Source: Scatomorpha sp964345235
GTDB taxonomy: Bacteria; Bacillota; Clostridia; Oscillospirales; Oscillospiraceae
DNA: 64,000 bases
Direction: 5' to 3'
Assembly: GCA_964345235.1 (NCBI GenBank)
Contig: CAYFQE010000004.1
Span: forward strand, 6,232-70,231
Shown: piece by piece, positions 24,771 to 31,738 of the stretch
Layout: every line of letters starts with the position of its first letter
How positions within the stretch are numbered: position 1 is the first letter of the stretch
Translations under genes and position numbers: made by a program
The notes under the pieces: model-generated
Databases searched by the model: none
Seen by the model: the letters and a program-made list of their open reading frames with translations, nothing else
What the model was told of the DNA's origin: nothing

Positions 24771-25856
24771 CTATTTCTCGCCGTAAAGCTTCTTGGCGGT
24801 TTCGATTACCAGGCCGCGCTCGAGTATCTGGCCGCCTGATGAAAGCGCCATTTCTATCTTTGTTCTGCCGTGGACGGCAAGCTGCACATCGACACCGTAC
24901 TGGGGCGGTATGGACATCTCCGCCACAACTATGCCGCGAACCTTCTCGTAATTTAGCTTCTCGAATGCCTCATAGGGGAAAGGATTTACCTTTAGCGGGC
25001 GAATAAAGCCCACCTTATATCCCTCTTTCCTGAGCAGTTGAAGAGCGGACTTGGCTATGCGGCCTGAAGAACCGTAGCCTGTTAGTATAATCTCGCTGTC
25101 CTCGGGTACATCCATCTCGTACTCGACTTCATCCTTTTTCCACTGCTCATACATTGCCATATCTTTTATGTTGAGCTGTTCCTGGCTGATGTTCGGGTCA
25201 AGTCCCGGTCCGCACTGCACCTGGTGGAACGGACCGCCCTTGCGTCCTCGCGCAGCATATGTTTTACTTTCTCGAATCTTTTGCACTTCTTCATCGCTAA
25301 GAGGCTCGGGGAAGTACACCGGCTCCATCATGGCGCCTATCATTCCGTCGAGCAGAACATAGGTAGGCATTCTGTACTTGTCGGCAAGGTCGAAAGCCCT
25401 GTATGTCATATCCACAGCCTCCTGCACCGAACCGGGCGCAAGCACGAGCATTTGGAATCCGCCGTTGCCCGAGGCCTTTGTCGCTTGGAAGTAGTCCTGC
25501 TGGGCGGGCTTAATATCGCCGATTCCGGGGCCGCCGCGCTGGAAGTTTGCTATGACCGAGGGCATTCTGGCTCCCGCCAAAAATGCTATGCCTTCGCTCT
25601 TTAGGGCAATTCCGCAGGAGGACGAGGATGTCATGCACCTCACGCCTGCCGCCGCCGCTCCGAAAAGCATGTTCACCGAGGCAATTTCACTTTCACCCTG
25701 AATAAAAACTCCGCCCACCTCAGGCATTCTGCGTGACATATATTCGGGCATTTCGTTTTGCGGGGTTATCGGATAGCCTGCGAAAAAGCGGCAGCCTGCT
25801 CTGGCCGCGGCTTCCGCTACGGCTTCCGTACCCTTCATAAGAATTTTTTCAGACAT
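24771..25856 (-). CDS. vorB: 2-oxoacid:ferredoxin oxidoreductase, alpha subunit (VorB type)
   Basis: A 361-residue alpha subunit. It begins 'LMKGTEAVAEAAARAGCRFFAGYPITPQNEMPEY', the family signature, and contains 'QGESEIASVNMLFGAAAAG' and 'TSSSSCGIALKSEGIAFLAG'. Such alpha proteins next to a stand-alone ferredoxin are usually annotated as 3-methyl-2-oxobutanoate dehydrogenase (VorB). That fits the ketopantoate-reductase-like gene upstream, because 2-oxoisovalerate is the precursor of ketopantoate. The start at 25856 immediately adjoins the ferredoxin stop. Confidence 0.88.
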   Translation of the reverse strand: MSEKILMKGTEAVAEAAARAGCRFFAGYPITPQNEMPEYMSRRMPEVGGVFIQGESEIASVNMLFGAAAAGVRCMTSSSSCGIALKSEGIAFLAGARMPSVIANFQRGGPGIGDIKPAQQDYFQATKASGNGGFQMLVLAPGSVQEAVDMTYRAFDLADKYRMPTYVLLDGMIGAMMEPVYFPEPLSDEEVQKIRESKTYAARGRKGGPFHQVQCGPGLDPNISQEQLNIKDMAMYEQWKKDEVEYEMDVPEDSEIILTGYGSSGRIAKSALQLLRKEGYKVGFIRPLKVNPFPYEAFEKLNYEKVRGIVVAEMSIPPQYGVDVQLAVHGRTKIEMALSSGGQILERGLVIETAKKLYGEK

Positions 25857-26075
25857 TTAGACGACCTCCCTATATACGCTTATAACTGCATCGGGGCAGA
25901 TGCGCGCGCACAATCCGCAACCGATGCATTTTTCCGGATGAAGGGCCTGCATATAGTTGTAGCCCTTTGCATTCACCTCGGAACCGGTGCCCAGAACCTT
26001 GTTCGGGCAAACCTCAGCGCAGTAGAGACAGCTCTTACATGCTGCGATATAAAATTCAACTCTACCTTTTGCCAT
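25857..26075 (-). CDS. 2x[4Fe-4S] ferredoxin-type delta subunit of the oxidoreductase
   Basis: A 72-residue protein with two CxxCxxCxxxCP motifs, 'CKSCLYCAEVCP' and 'CIGCGLCARICP', each binding a 4Fe-4S cluster. It is the electron-exit subunit of KOR/VOR complexes. A GTG three codons earlier is possible, but the ATG at 26075 has GGAG eight bases upstream. It stands first of the four subunit genes, 27 bp after the P-loop ATPase gene. Confidence 0.9.
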   Translation of the reverse strand: MAKGRVEFYIAACKSCLYCAEVCPNKVLGTGSEVNAKGYNYMQALHPEKCIGCGLCARICPDAVISVYREVV

Positions 26076-26102
26076 TGTTTTCACTCCATTTAATAATAAA
26101 AT

Positions 26103-26789
26103 TTATTGTAGCCAGACGGGCAGATTATTTATACTTACCGGAAAAATGTCCGGCAAATCTTTTCCTTCAAGCTCAGATACAAGACTCTCGTCGACGCACA
26201 GGAAGAGTATTTCCTTTTCGGGGAAAAGCTCTTTTACTTTTTCGACGCCTTCGATTATAGCGGCGGCGTCCGTTTCATATCCGAGATTGGGGTTTGCAAC
26301 GATATTTATATGCTTTATTGCGGCGGCACCCACTGTTCGTCTCATTGTTTCCTCTATGGCCTCTCTGCTTCTCGACCAAGGACGATAGGGGTTTACAAGA
26401 TACAGTGTTGCCGTATTCTCGGAATTTATCGCTTCTTCGAACTGGGCTATCATGTGGCTGCCGTATGCTCCCCCGCCTATGTCTAAAACAGTGCAGACAT
26501 TCGGGTCGCCGAGCTTTTGCATAACCCCCGGCAAAACCGTGGGAGCATCCATAAACTGGCGCTCCATGGGCATCTCAACTCCGGCTTTTTTCAAAAAGAC
26601 CTCGCTGTCTCTCGCTCTGAGAACCGGCTTTGTCTGGTCCATATCGAGAAAATACACCTGCTTATCGCCGTACTTCTGAAGCCCGGCGGCAAGACTCAGA
26701 GAGAGCTCTGTCTTGCCCGAGCCGGCCTCGCCGATGAGCACGAAATTCTTCGCCATATTTTTGAGCTTTCGGATAATTTCTTTAATCAA
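26103..26789 (-). CDS. P-loop ATPase of unknown function in the oxidoreductase operon
   Basis: A 228-residue protein with Walker A 'GEAGSGKT' (residues 20-27), a following 'VYFLDMDQTKPVLRARD' strand-loop, and Walker B-like 'CTVLDIGGGAYG'. The layout resembles MinD/ParA/CobQ-type P-loop enzymes, but the deviant Walker A lysine is absent and I do not recognise the family. A conserved-looking 'LVNPYRPWSRS' follows. The start is TTG at 26789 behind GGGAG; an internal ATG at 26756 is an alternative with no good ribosome site. It sits between the reductase and ferredoxin genes, suggesting an ATP-dependent maturation, activation or regulatory role for the complex (inference). Confidence 0.7.
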   Translation of the reverse strand: MIKEIIRKLKNMAKNFVLIGEAGSGKTELSLSLAAGLQKYGDKQVYFLDMDQTKPVLRARDSEVFLKKAGVEMPMERQFMDAPTVLPGVMQKLGDPNVCTVLDIGGGAYGSHMIAQFEEAINSENTATLYLVNPYRPWSRSREAIEETMRRTVGAAAIKHINIVANPNLGYETDAAAIIEGVEKVKELFPEKEILFLCVDESLVSELEGKDLPDIFPVSINNLPVWLQ

Positions 26790-26817
26790 AGTTTTCTCCC
26801 GTCTGTTTAAACTTTTT

Positions 26818-27771
26818 TTACTGCAAAACCTGTTTATCGTAGTTGGCTTCGACTGCCTTTACAACTTTTGTAAGGACATCGCATACGGGCGTGGCCACAC
26901 CGTATTTTTTACCGTAGTCGGAAATGGCTCCCGTGAGGGCTGTGACCTCGGTCTGTCTCTTTGCAAAGAGCATATCCTGAGCCATCGAGGGATAGTAGTT
27001 TCCGATTGCGGCCATAAGGTTATCGATATTGCCCTTGGTGTATTCCCAAACGCCCTCGATTCCCATAGCCTCGGAGACATCGGCTGCCTCTCTCCATATC
27101 GACCAAACAAGCTCCGAGCCGCAGGGATGAGCCATGACTTCGCTGACCTTTAGACGCAACACGGCGCAGACCGTGTTCATTCCTGCGTTGGAAGTGGCTT
27201 TTTTCCAAATTGCGGGACGCACATCATCGTAGAAATGCACGGAGAGTCCGCCCTTTTCGAAGCACTCTTTAAGGTAGTTTCCCGCCTTCTCAGTGAGCTC
27301 GCTGTTCTCGGATGCGCCGAAATACATGTTTTCGCCGCCCAGAGGTTTTGCTACGCAGGCACCGGGCTCGGGAAGCTCGGTTCCCATATTTCCGCAACCG
27401 AAGAGAACCCTGTTTGCGGGGATAAACTTTTTGACATGCTCGTCGTTTCCGAGACCGTTTTGCAGTGTGGCTACTACCGTGTGCTCACCTATGCATGCCA
27501 TTGATTTCTCCAAGAGCCCCTCTGTTTGAGTTGCTTTTACCATGATTATGGCAATATCAACAACTCCGATATTCTCGGCAGAATACGCCGTTTTGAATCC
27601 GTCTACATGGAAGGTGCCACGGGGATCGGTGAAATTCATGCCGTCTTTTGCAACCTTGTCCATGTGCTCCTTGTAAAGATCGACCAAGACTATGTCGTTG
27701 GCGCCGCCCATTTTTAAGTAGCTTGCGAATACACTGCCGGCAGCTCCGCTGCCCAGCATTGCGATTTTCAT
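26818..27771 (-). CDS. Ketopantoate reductase (PanE/ApbA)-family oxidoreductase
   Basis: A 317-residue NAD(P)H-dependent enzyme. It has the N-terminal Rossmann motif 'MLGSGAAGSVFASYL', the middle 'TLQNGLGNDEHV' (ketopantoate-reductase pattern N-G) and the C-terminal helical domain with 'WKKATSNAGMNTVCAVL' carrying the catalytic Lys, and 'PSMAQDMLFAKRQTEVTALTG'. True PanE reduces 2-dehydropantoate to pantoate, but many paralogues act on other 2-oxoacids. With no panB/panC nearby and a 2-oxoacid oxidoreductase downstream, reduction of a branched 2-oxoacid in catabolism is equally possible. AGGAGG precedes the ATG. Confidence 0.85.
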   Translation of the reverse strand: MKIAMLGSGAAGSVFASYLKMGGANDIVLVDLYKEHMDKVAKDGMNFTDPRGTFHVDGFKTAYSAENIGVVDIAIIMVKATQTEGLLEKSMACIGEHTVVATLQNGLGNDEHVKKFIPANRVLFGCGNMGTELPEPGACVAKPLGGENMYFGASENSELTEKAGNYLKECFEKGGLSVHFYDDVRPAIWKKATSNAGMNTVCAVLRLKVSEVMAHPCGSELVWSIWREAADVSEAMGIEGVWEYTKGNIDNLMAAIGNYYPSMAQDMLFAKRQTEVTALTGAISDYGKKYGVATPVCDVLTKVVKAVEANYDKQVLQ

Positions 27772-27831
27772 AATAGCATTCCTCCTTTTTAAATTGCCTT
27801 AGCTTATGGTTGATTTTTACCATACTCGAAC

Positions 27832-27861
27832 CATAAGGCTCTGGACATTCAGAGCCTTATG
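27832..27861. promoter_or_regulatory. Twelve-bp hairpin between the transporter and reductase genes
   Basis: Perfect arms CATAAGGCTCTG (27832-27843) and CAGAGCCTTATG (27850-27861), loop GACATT region, without a U-tract on either strand. It may be an mRNA processing or stability element that sets different levels for the transporter and the downstream enzymes. Confidence 0.5.
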
Positions 27862-27910
27862 ATCGAGCCTATACTTTTTGTTTATATAAATACAGGCAGC
27901 GCCTGATATT

Positions 27911-29071
27911 TTAATCTATGCCCTCTGCTTGGATGTTGTTCTCCGCAAGATATTTCTTGCTTATCTTGCGTGAACCGAGTATCAGAGAGGATAGAATGAG
28001 TATGGGCAGGTTGAGGTATCCGAGAGCCTTGTAGCCGACAGATACGAGATTTAGGATGCCGAATCTGGAAGCCAGTGCGCAGACTATGAGCAGGATTGCA
28101 ACAAAGAGACCGTCACGCAGACTGCTCTTGGGGCCTTCTTTGGGCTGATAGTATACGCTGAATCTCGCAACGCCCGCGAATGCAAAACCGACAACGGTGG
28201 AGAGCACCGCAACAAAGACAACTGCAACATATACGCCTGTCATCCAAGGTAAGTTGAGCCTTTGCAGTATGGCAAAAATCGGCAGAGCCTCCTTGGTAAT
28301 GGGGAACACGCTTGTGTAGGAGAAGAGCATGAGGCCGATTATTATGAGCAGACCCACATTGGAAATAAATCCAATAAGAGCTGCCATTTTAGACTCTTTA
28401 CGGCTCTTGATTGTTTCTGCAACCGATGCGATGTTGGCTATGACAGTGGCCTGGAACGCGCCATAGATAACTGCACTCCACATTGCCTTGGGCCAGCTGA
28501 AGTTTGCCGGATCGAGCGTGGTGTTCGTATAGGAGAAAGCGCTCTTAAGATCTCCGTCGCCACGGAGGGCAACCATGATGATTATGAGAAGCAGTACGCC
28601 GATAACAAGGTACATCATGTAGGTCGAGGCTCTTCTGACGAGTTCGGCGCCATAAGCACAAAGCAGAGCTCCGCATATGACAACCAACGCAACACCTATC
28701 CAATAGTTAATCCCGAGGGTGTTCTGCATAAGTGTTGCAACTGCGTTAAGACTGCCTCCCATGGCCGTAATGCAGGTTACGACAAAGGAGAGGTCAAACA
28801 GATACGAAACCCATTTTACTCCGAAGATGTTCTGAATCCATGCCTTATAATCATAGGTCTTGTAAATTCTGGATGCCTCTGTTGAGATGTACAGACATAC
28901 CGCCAGCATACCCATTGCCAAAAACATGGCGAATAATCCGGGAATGCCGTACTGAATGTAGTACACATTCAGCTGTGTGCCGCTTGCAACACCTGGACCG
29001 AAGTGCGTTCCCATCCAAACCATGGCGATACCTACTGCCGCCGCAGTTACGCCGCTTTTTTTCTTTTCCAT
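27911..29071 (-). CDS. YkvI-family membrane transporter (APC/NSS-like)
   Basis: A 386-residue protein with about eleven hydrophobic helices. The opening 'VWMGTHFGPGVASGTQLN' matches the YkvI signature with the broken first helix typical of LeuT-fold carriers, which usually import amino acids or organic cations with sodium or protons. It lies immediately downstream of a consensus promoter and a large inverted repeat and is the first gene of the transporter-reductase-ATPase-oxidoreductase cluster. By position it may bring in the amino acid or 2-oxoacid that the cluster breaks down; the substrate itself is unknown. Confidence 0.78.
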   Translation of the reverse strand: MEKKKSGVTAAAVGIAMVWMGTHFGPGVASGTQLNVYYIQYGIPGLFAMFLAMGMLAVCLYISTEASRIYKTYDYKAWIQNIFGVKWVSYLFDLSFVVTCITAMGGSLNAVATLMQNTLGINYWIGVALVVICGALLCAYGAELVRRASTYMMYLVIGVLLLIIIMVALRGDGDLKSAFSYTNTTLDPANFSWPKAMWSAVIYGAFQATVIANIASVAETIKSRKESKMAALIGFISNVGLLIIIGLMLFSYTSVFPITKEALPIFAILQRLNLPWMTGVYVAVVFVAVLSTVVGFAFAGVARFSVYYQPKEGPKSSLRDGLFVAILLIVCALASRFGILNLVSVGYKALGYLNLPILILSSLILGSRKISKKYLAENNIQAEGID

Positions 29072-29123
29072 TGCGAGTAGTCACTTCCTTTATTTACTTA
29101 TATTTGCTGAGAAACCTGCTTCG

Positions 29124-29152
29124 ATTATAGGGGGGATTAAACATATTATCAA
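29124..29152 (-). promoter_or_regulatory. Promoter of the transporter/oxidoreductase cluster
   Basis: Minus strand: TTGATA (29152-29147), 17 bp, TATAAT (29129-29124). Confidence 0.75.
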
Positions 29153-29166
29153 CATTGATTACAAAA

Positions 29167-29194
29167 AATCATTGTCATTCTTTCGACAATCATT
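29167..29194. promoter_or_regulatory. Candidate activator/operator site upstream of the cluster promoter
   Basis: Inverted repeat AATCATTGTC (29167-29176) and GACAATCATT (29185-29194), matching at 9 of 10 positions, spacer 8 bp. It sits 15 bp upstream of the -35 box, a position suited to an activator. The YheO-type regulator at the other end of the cluster is the obvious candidate (inference). Confidence 0.5.
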
Positions 29195-29243
29195 TTCCCC
29201 GTTTTGTCGGCTTTTATTATTTGTTTTCGTCACAAAAATAACT

Positions 29244-29270
29244 AATACCCCGGAAAACTTCCGAGGTATT
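29244..29270 (-). terminator. Terminator of tRNA-Gly
   Basis: Stem AATACC/GGTATT with inner GGAA/TTCC; the minus-strand transcript continues AGTTATTTTTG. Confidence 0.7.
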
Positions 29271-29278
29271 AAAATCTT

Positions 29279-29354
29279 TGGAGCGGGCGACGAGGCTCGA
29301 ACTCGCTACCTCCACCTTGGCAAGGTGGCGCTCTACCGGATGAGCTACGCCCGC
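29279..29354 (-). tRNA. tRNA-Gly (anticodon GCC)
   Basis: A 76-nt gene including CCA. The acceptor stem is GCGGGCG/CGCCCGC, the anticodon stem CCACC/GGTGG with loop TTGCCAA (anticodon GCC), and the T-loop TTCGAGC. The discriminator base is T. It has its own promoter and terminator. Confidence 0.96.
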
Positions 29355-29369
29355 ATCTCTGCGGAAGCT

Positions 29370-29397
29370 ATTCTAGCACATAAGCCGCAAATGTCAA
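29370..29397 (-). promoter_or_regulatory. Promoter of tRNA-Gly
   Basis: Minus strand: TTGACA (29397-29392), 16 bp, TAGAAT (29375-29370), 15 bp before the tRNA 5' end. Confidence 0.75.
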
Positions 29398-29495
29398 GAA
29401 TTATTATACTGAGTTTTTACATATGAAGCACCTGCACACAGTTTATTGCGGGCAGATTTTTTCTTATTTTAGATTATTTCGTAACGCTCACTCTT

Positions 29496-29828
29496 TCACT
29501 CATGGGTATATATGCTTTTCTGCTTTGGTTGGTTACATACGCCTGCCTTGGAATAGATTATATTGTGTCTTTTTGCCACCGATTTTATGAACTCGTGGTC
29601 GTCGGCATTTTCGAAGCCCTGCTGCAGCATATTGTGGTCGATGTATGCAACAGACAAATCGGTTTTAACGGCATCAATGCCAAGCTTTTCGAGCTGCAGA
29701 TACACCATTGTACCCGTAGAATCCTGAGTTAAAGTCTGGTTTACTTTTATTTTTACTTCGTTTCCCTGCTTAAGTTCTCCCTCGAGTAGGTTTTGTGAGA
29801 GAATTTTCATCGCCATGCTCTGCTTCAT
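29496..29828 (-). pseudogene. Aconitate hydratase remnant (N-terminal ~95 residues only)
   Basis: A 110-residue frame whose first ~95 residues match the start of aconitase: 'KILSQNLLEGEL', 'VNQTLTQDSTGTMVYLQLE', 'TDLSVAYIDHNMLQQGFENADDHEFI'. An intact enzyme has about 640 or more residues, including three cluster-binding cysteines that are missing here. Homology fades at 'SKAGVCNQ' (compare the usual G-I-C-H-Q) and the frame then ends in a short unrelated tail before the tRNA-Gly promoter. The start codon, AAGGAG site and promoter survive, so a truncated peptide could still be made. Most likely a deletion remnant: the gene's last five sixths are gone. Confidence 0.85.
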
Positions 29829-29933
29829 GTTTTCTCCTTTGACGCGCTGTATAATCTAAGCTGTTACCTATGTTTCGGTGCAAAGTCCCGGAATTCAAGA
29901 TTTAATCTTGCTTCTCTTAAAACCGTATTGAAT

Positions 29934-29962
29934 ATTATACGCAAAAAAGCGATAAGTCACAA
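29934..29962 (-). promoter_or_regulatory. Promoter of the aconitase remnant, inside the upstream terminator
   Basis: Minus strand: TTGTGA (29962-29957), 17 bp, TATAAT (29939-29934). The -35 box lies in one arm of the terminator hairpin of the preceding operon. Confidence 0.5.
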
Positions 29963-29985
29963 TGCTTTTGTGGCTTATCGCTTTT
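29945..29985 (-). terminator. Terminator of the topoisomerase-lipoprotein operon
   Basis: Long stem pairing AAAAGCGATAAG with CTTATCGCTTTT plus a further ACAA/TTGT; the minus-strand run is TTTTTTGC. Confidence 0.8.
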
Positions 29986-30018
29986 CTTTAATTTGCATTT
30001 ATATTTGTTTTTAATTTC

Positions 30019-31143
30019 TCAGCCGGAGAAATTTACATATTTCATTTTGCTGCTACAGGCGGGGTATTCCTCGAAATCCCAAAAATATTCGCCCTTCATG
30101 TCTTCGTCGCTTGCAAAGAGCAGGGCGGTTTGTCCCGTCTTTTTAAATCCGCCAAGGTCGAAGTGGTAATGCTCGCCCTCGATTTTAAGTATGTTCCAGT
30201 AGTTCTCGTCCTTATTAAGTCTGCCCTTAACCACAACGCTCTCTATGCCGAGTTCGTCGCAGCATGCCTTTAGTAATATTGCAAGCCCTTCGCCTGAGGC
30301 TATTTTATCTAGGGCGGCGTTTTTAAGCGATCCGATGGCCGTTTCGTTATATTTCACGGTATCGTTGATTATTTTGACAAGCTCTATGACCATAAAGCTT
30401 TCTGATCTTTCTTTAAACGGCTCGATTATGCCCTTTATTTCTCTTAAGCAACTTGACGAAAGTCTGTTTCGCTCATCTTTGCTCATCCCGTAATCCAACC
30501 TGAGTTCGTAGATTTTGGAGGTATCTCCGCTGTCGTAGGTTCCGACAAGGATTCCGGGGCGAACGGGGAATTTTAGAGGGGACTCCAAATACTTTTTCTC
30601 TGCAAAATCTCTTAGTTCCTCCTCTGTGAGCTTGGAGCTTCTTATATGTAAAACCAAAAGCTCGTCTCCGTTTTGCATGGCATCGGCTATGAGCTTGAGG
30701 CCCTCTTCCGTTGTGTTCACAGACTTTATGGCATCGGTTTCTTCCTTGGTCTTCTTATAGTTTATGTAGACTGAAGCGCCGAGATAAGACACCGTTCTGT
30801 CGATATCGTAGGAGATAAAATCCACACAATAAGCTCCGAGCGCCATCTTTGAGCTTATGTCTCTGCAAACTGCCGCAAGGTCCTCATTTACATTCCCCTT
30901 ATAGTTTTTAAAGCTCAGTTTACCTAGCTCGCTGTGCTCGACAACGAGCCTTGTTAAAAAGAGCTTGAGCCCGAGGTAGTTTTCTACCTCGTAGCCTATG
31001 TCCTCGCTTTCGCTTGCTTTCTGTTCCTTCGCCTCTTTGATATTCAGATATTCTTTATCGAAAATCGAAGAACAGGCTGATAAAAGCATTGACACTATCA
31101 GCAAGATGAGCAAAAGCGAGGATTTTTTACAGGCAGGTTTCAA
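30019..31143 (-). CDS. Lipoprotein with transglutaminase-like fold, catalytic residues apparently lost
   Basis: A 374-residue protein. The lipoprotein signal ends 'LLSAC' with Cys24. Residues 45-260 are mostly helical and unrecognised. Residues 280-340 match a transglutaminase-like core ('GEGLAILLKACCDELGIESVVVKG' region, then 'NYWNILKIEGEHYHFDL'). In active members the first motif has a Cys and the second reads H-A-W-N; here these are Gly/Glu and N-Y-W-N, so the triad looks broken and a binding role is more likely. The start is TTG at 31143, needed to include the basic N-terminus, with only a weak ribosome site; it overlaps the region just after the LUD gene stop, suggesting coupling. Confidence 0.7.
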   Translation of the reverse strand: MKPACKKSSLLLILLIVSMLLSACSSIFDKEYLNIKEAKEQKASESEDIGYEVENYLGLKLFLTRLVVEHSELGKLSFKNYKGNVNEDLAAVCRDISSKMALGAYCVDFISYDIDRTVSYLGASVYINYKKTKEETDAIKSVNTTEEGLKLIADAMQNGDELLVLHIRSSKLTEEELRDFAEKKYLESPLKFPVRPGILVGTYDSGDTSKIYELRLDYGMSKDERNRLSSSCLREIKGIIEPFKERSESFMVIELVKIINDTVKYNETAIGSLKNAALDKIASGEGLAILLKACCDELGIESVVVKGRLNKDENYWNILKIEGEHYHFDLGGFKKTGQTALLFASDEDMKGEYFWDFEEYPACSSKMKYVNFSG

Positions 31144-31147
31144 AATA

Positions 31148-31708
31148 TCAGTATCCCAGTTCCTCGTTTATGATGATTACTTCAAGCTTCTGGCCGTTCA
31201 TGGGTCTTATGAGTGTGGCAACTCCCTTGGCTATAGACGGAATCTTACTTTCGTCTAAGCCGAAGCGCTTTGCGTTTAGAGGAGATGCAACCTTCCACGC
31301 TCTCTCGACCGCCTCTTCATAGGTTTTGCGAATTTTATTCACTCCGGCTACAATGAAGAGCCTCTTGTGCCCGAAAAACATCGAGGCTATTCTGTTGCCG
31401 GTGCCATCGATATTGACTATTACTCCGTCCTCACTCAAGCCGTTTGCCGAGCAGATATAGGCCTCTGCAACAGCGGCTTTTTTGTGAACCTCGTGAATAG
31501 GCTGAGTCTTCCAATGCCAGTGAACCTCGGATTTTTCGATGAGTTCCTCGTAAAGCCCGAGAGCCTCGACCGTCATCGAGCCGCCTATGCCGACCGTTGT
31601 ACCCGAGAGAACCTCGAGAAGATAGTCTTTGGCCTCTTCCTTTGTTTCGAAGTACTTGTAGCTTACACCGTTCTCTTTAAAGCTATTTTCAAGTTTTTTA
31701 AGGTCCAT
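31148..31708 (-). CDS. LUD-domain protein (LutC/DUF162 family)
   Basis: A 186-residue single-domain protein. The signature is 'TTVGIGGSMTVEALGLYEEL' with later 'NIDGTGNRIASMFFGHKRLFIVAGVNKI', typical of the LUD superfamily. LutC proteins take part in lactate oxidation with LutA and LutB, but neither is nearby, and stand-alone clostridial members have no proven role. It lies 30 bp after YitT and 4 bp before the lipoprotein, within the operon headed by the topoisomerase pair. Confidence 0.85.
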   Translation of the reverse strand: MDLKKLENSFKENGVSYKYFETKEEAKDYLLEVLSGTTVGIGGSMTVEALGLYEELIEKSEVHWHWKTQPIHEVHKKAAVAEAYICSANGLSEDGVIVNIDGTGNRIASMFFGHKRLFIVAGVNKIRKTYEEAVERAWKVASPLNAKRFGLDESKIPSIAKGVATLIRPMNGQKLEVIIINEELGY

Positions 31709-31738
31709 GTTTTTTCTCCTTTCACCTTTTATGTTTTG

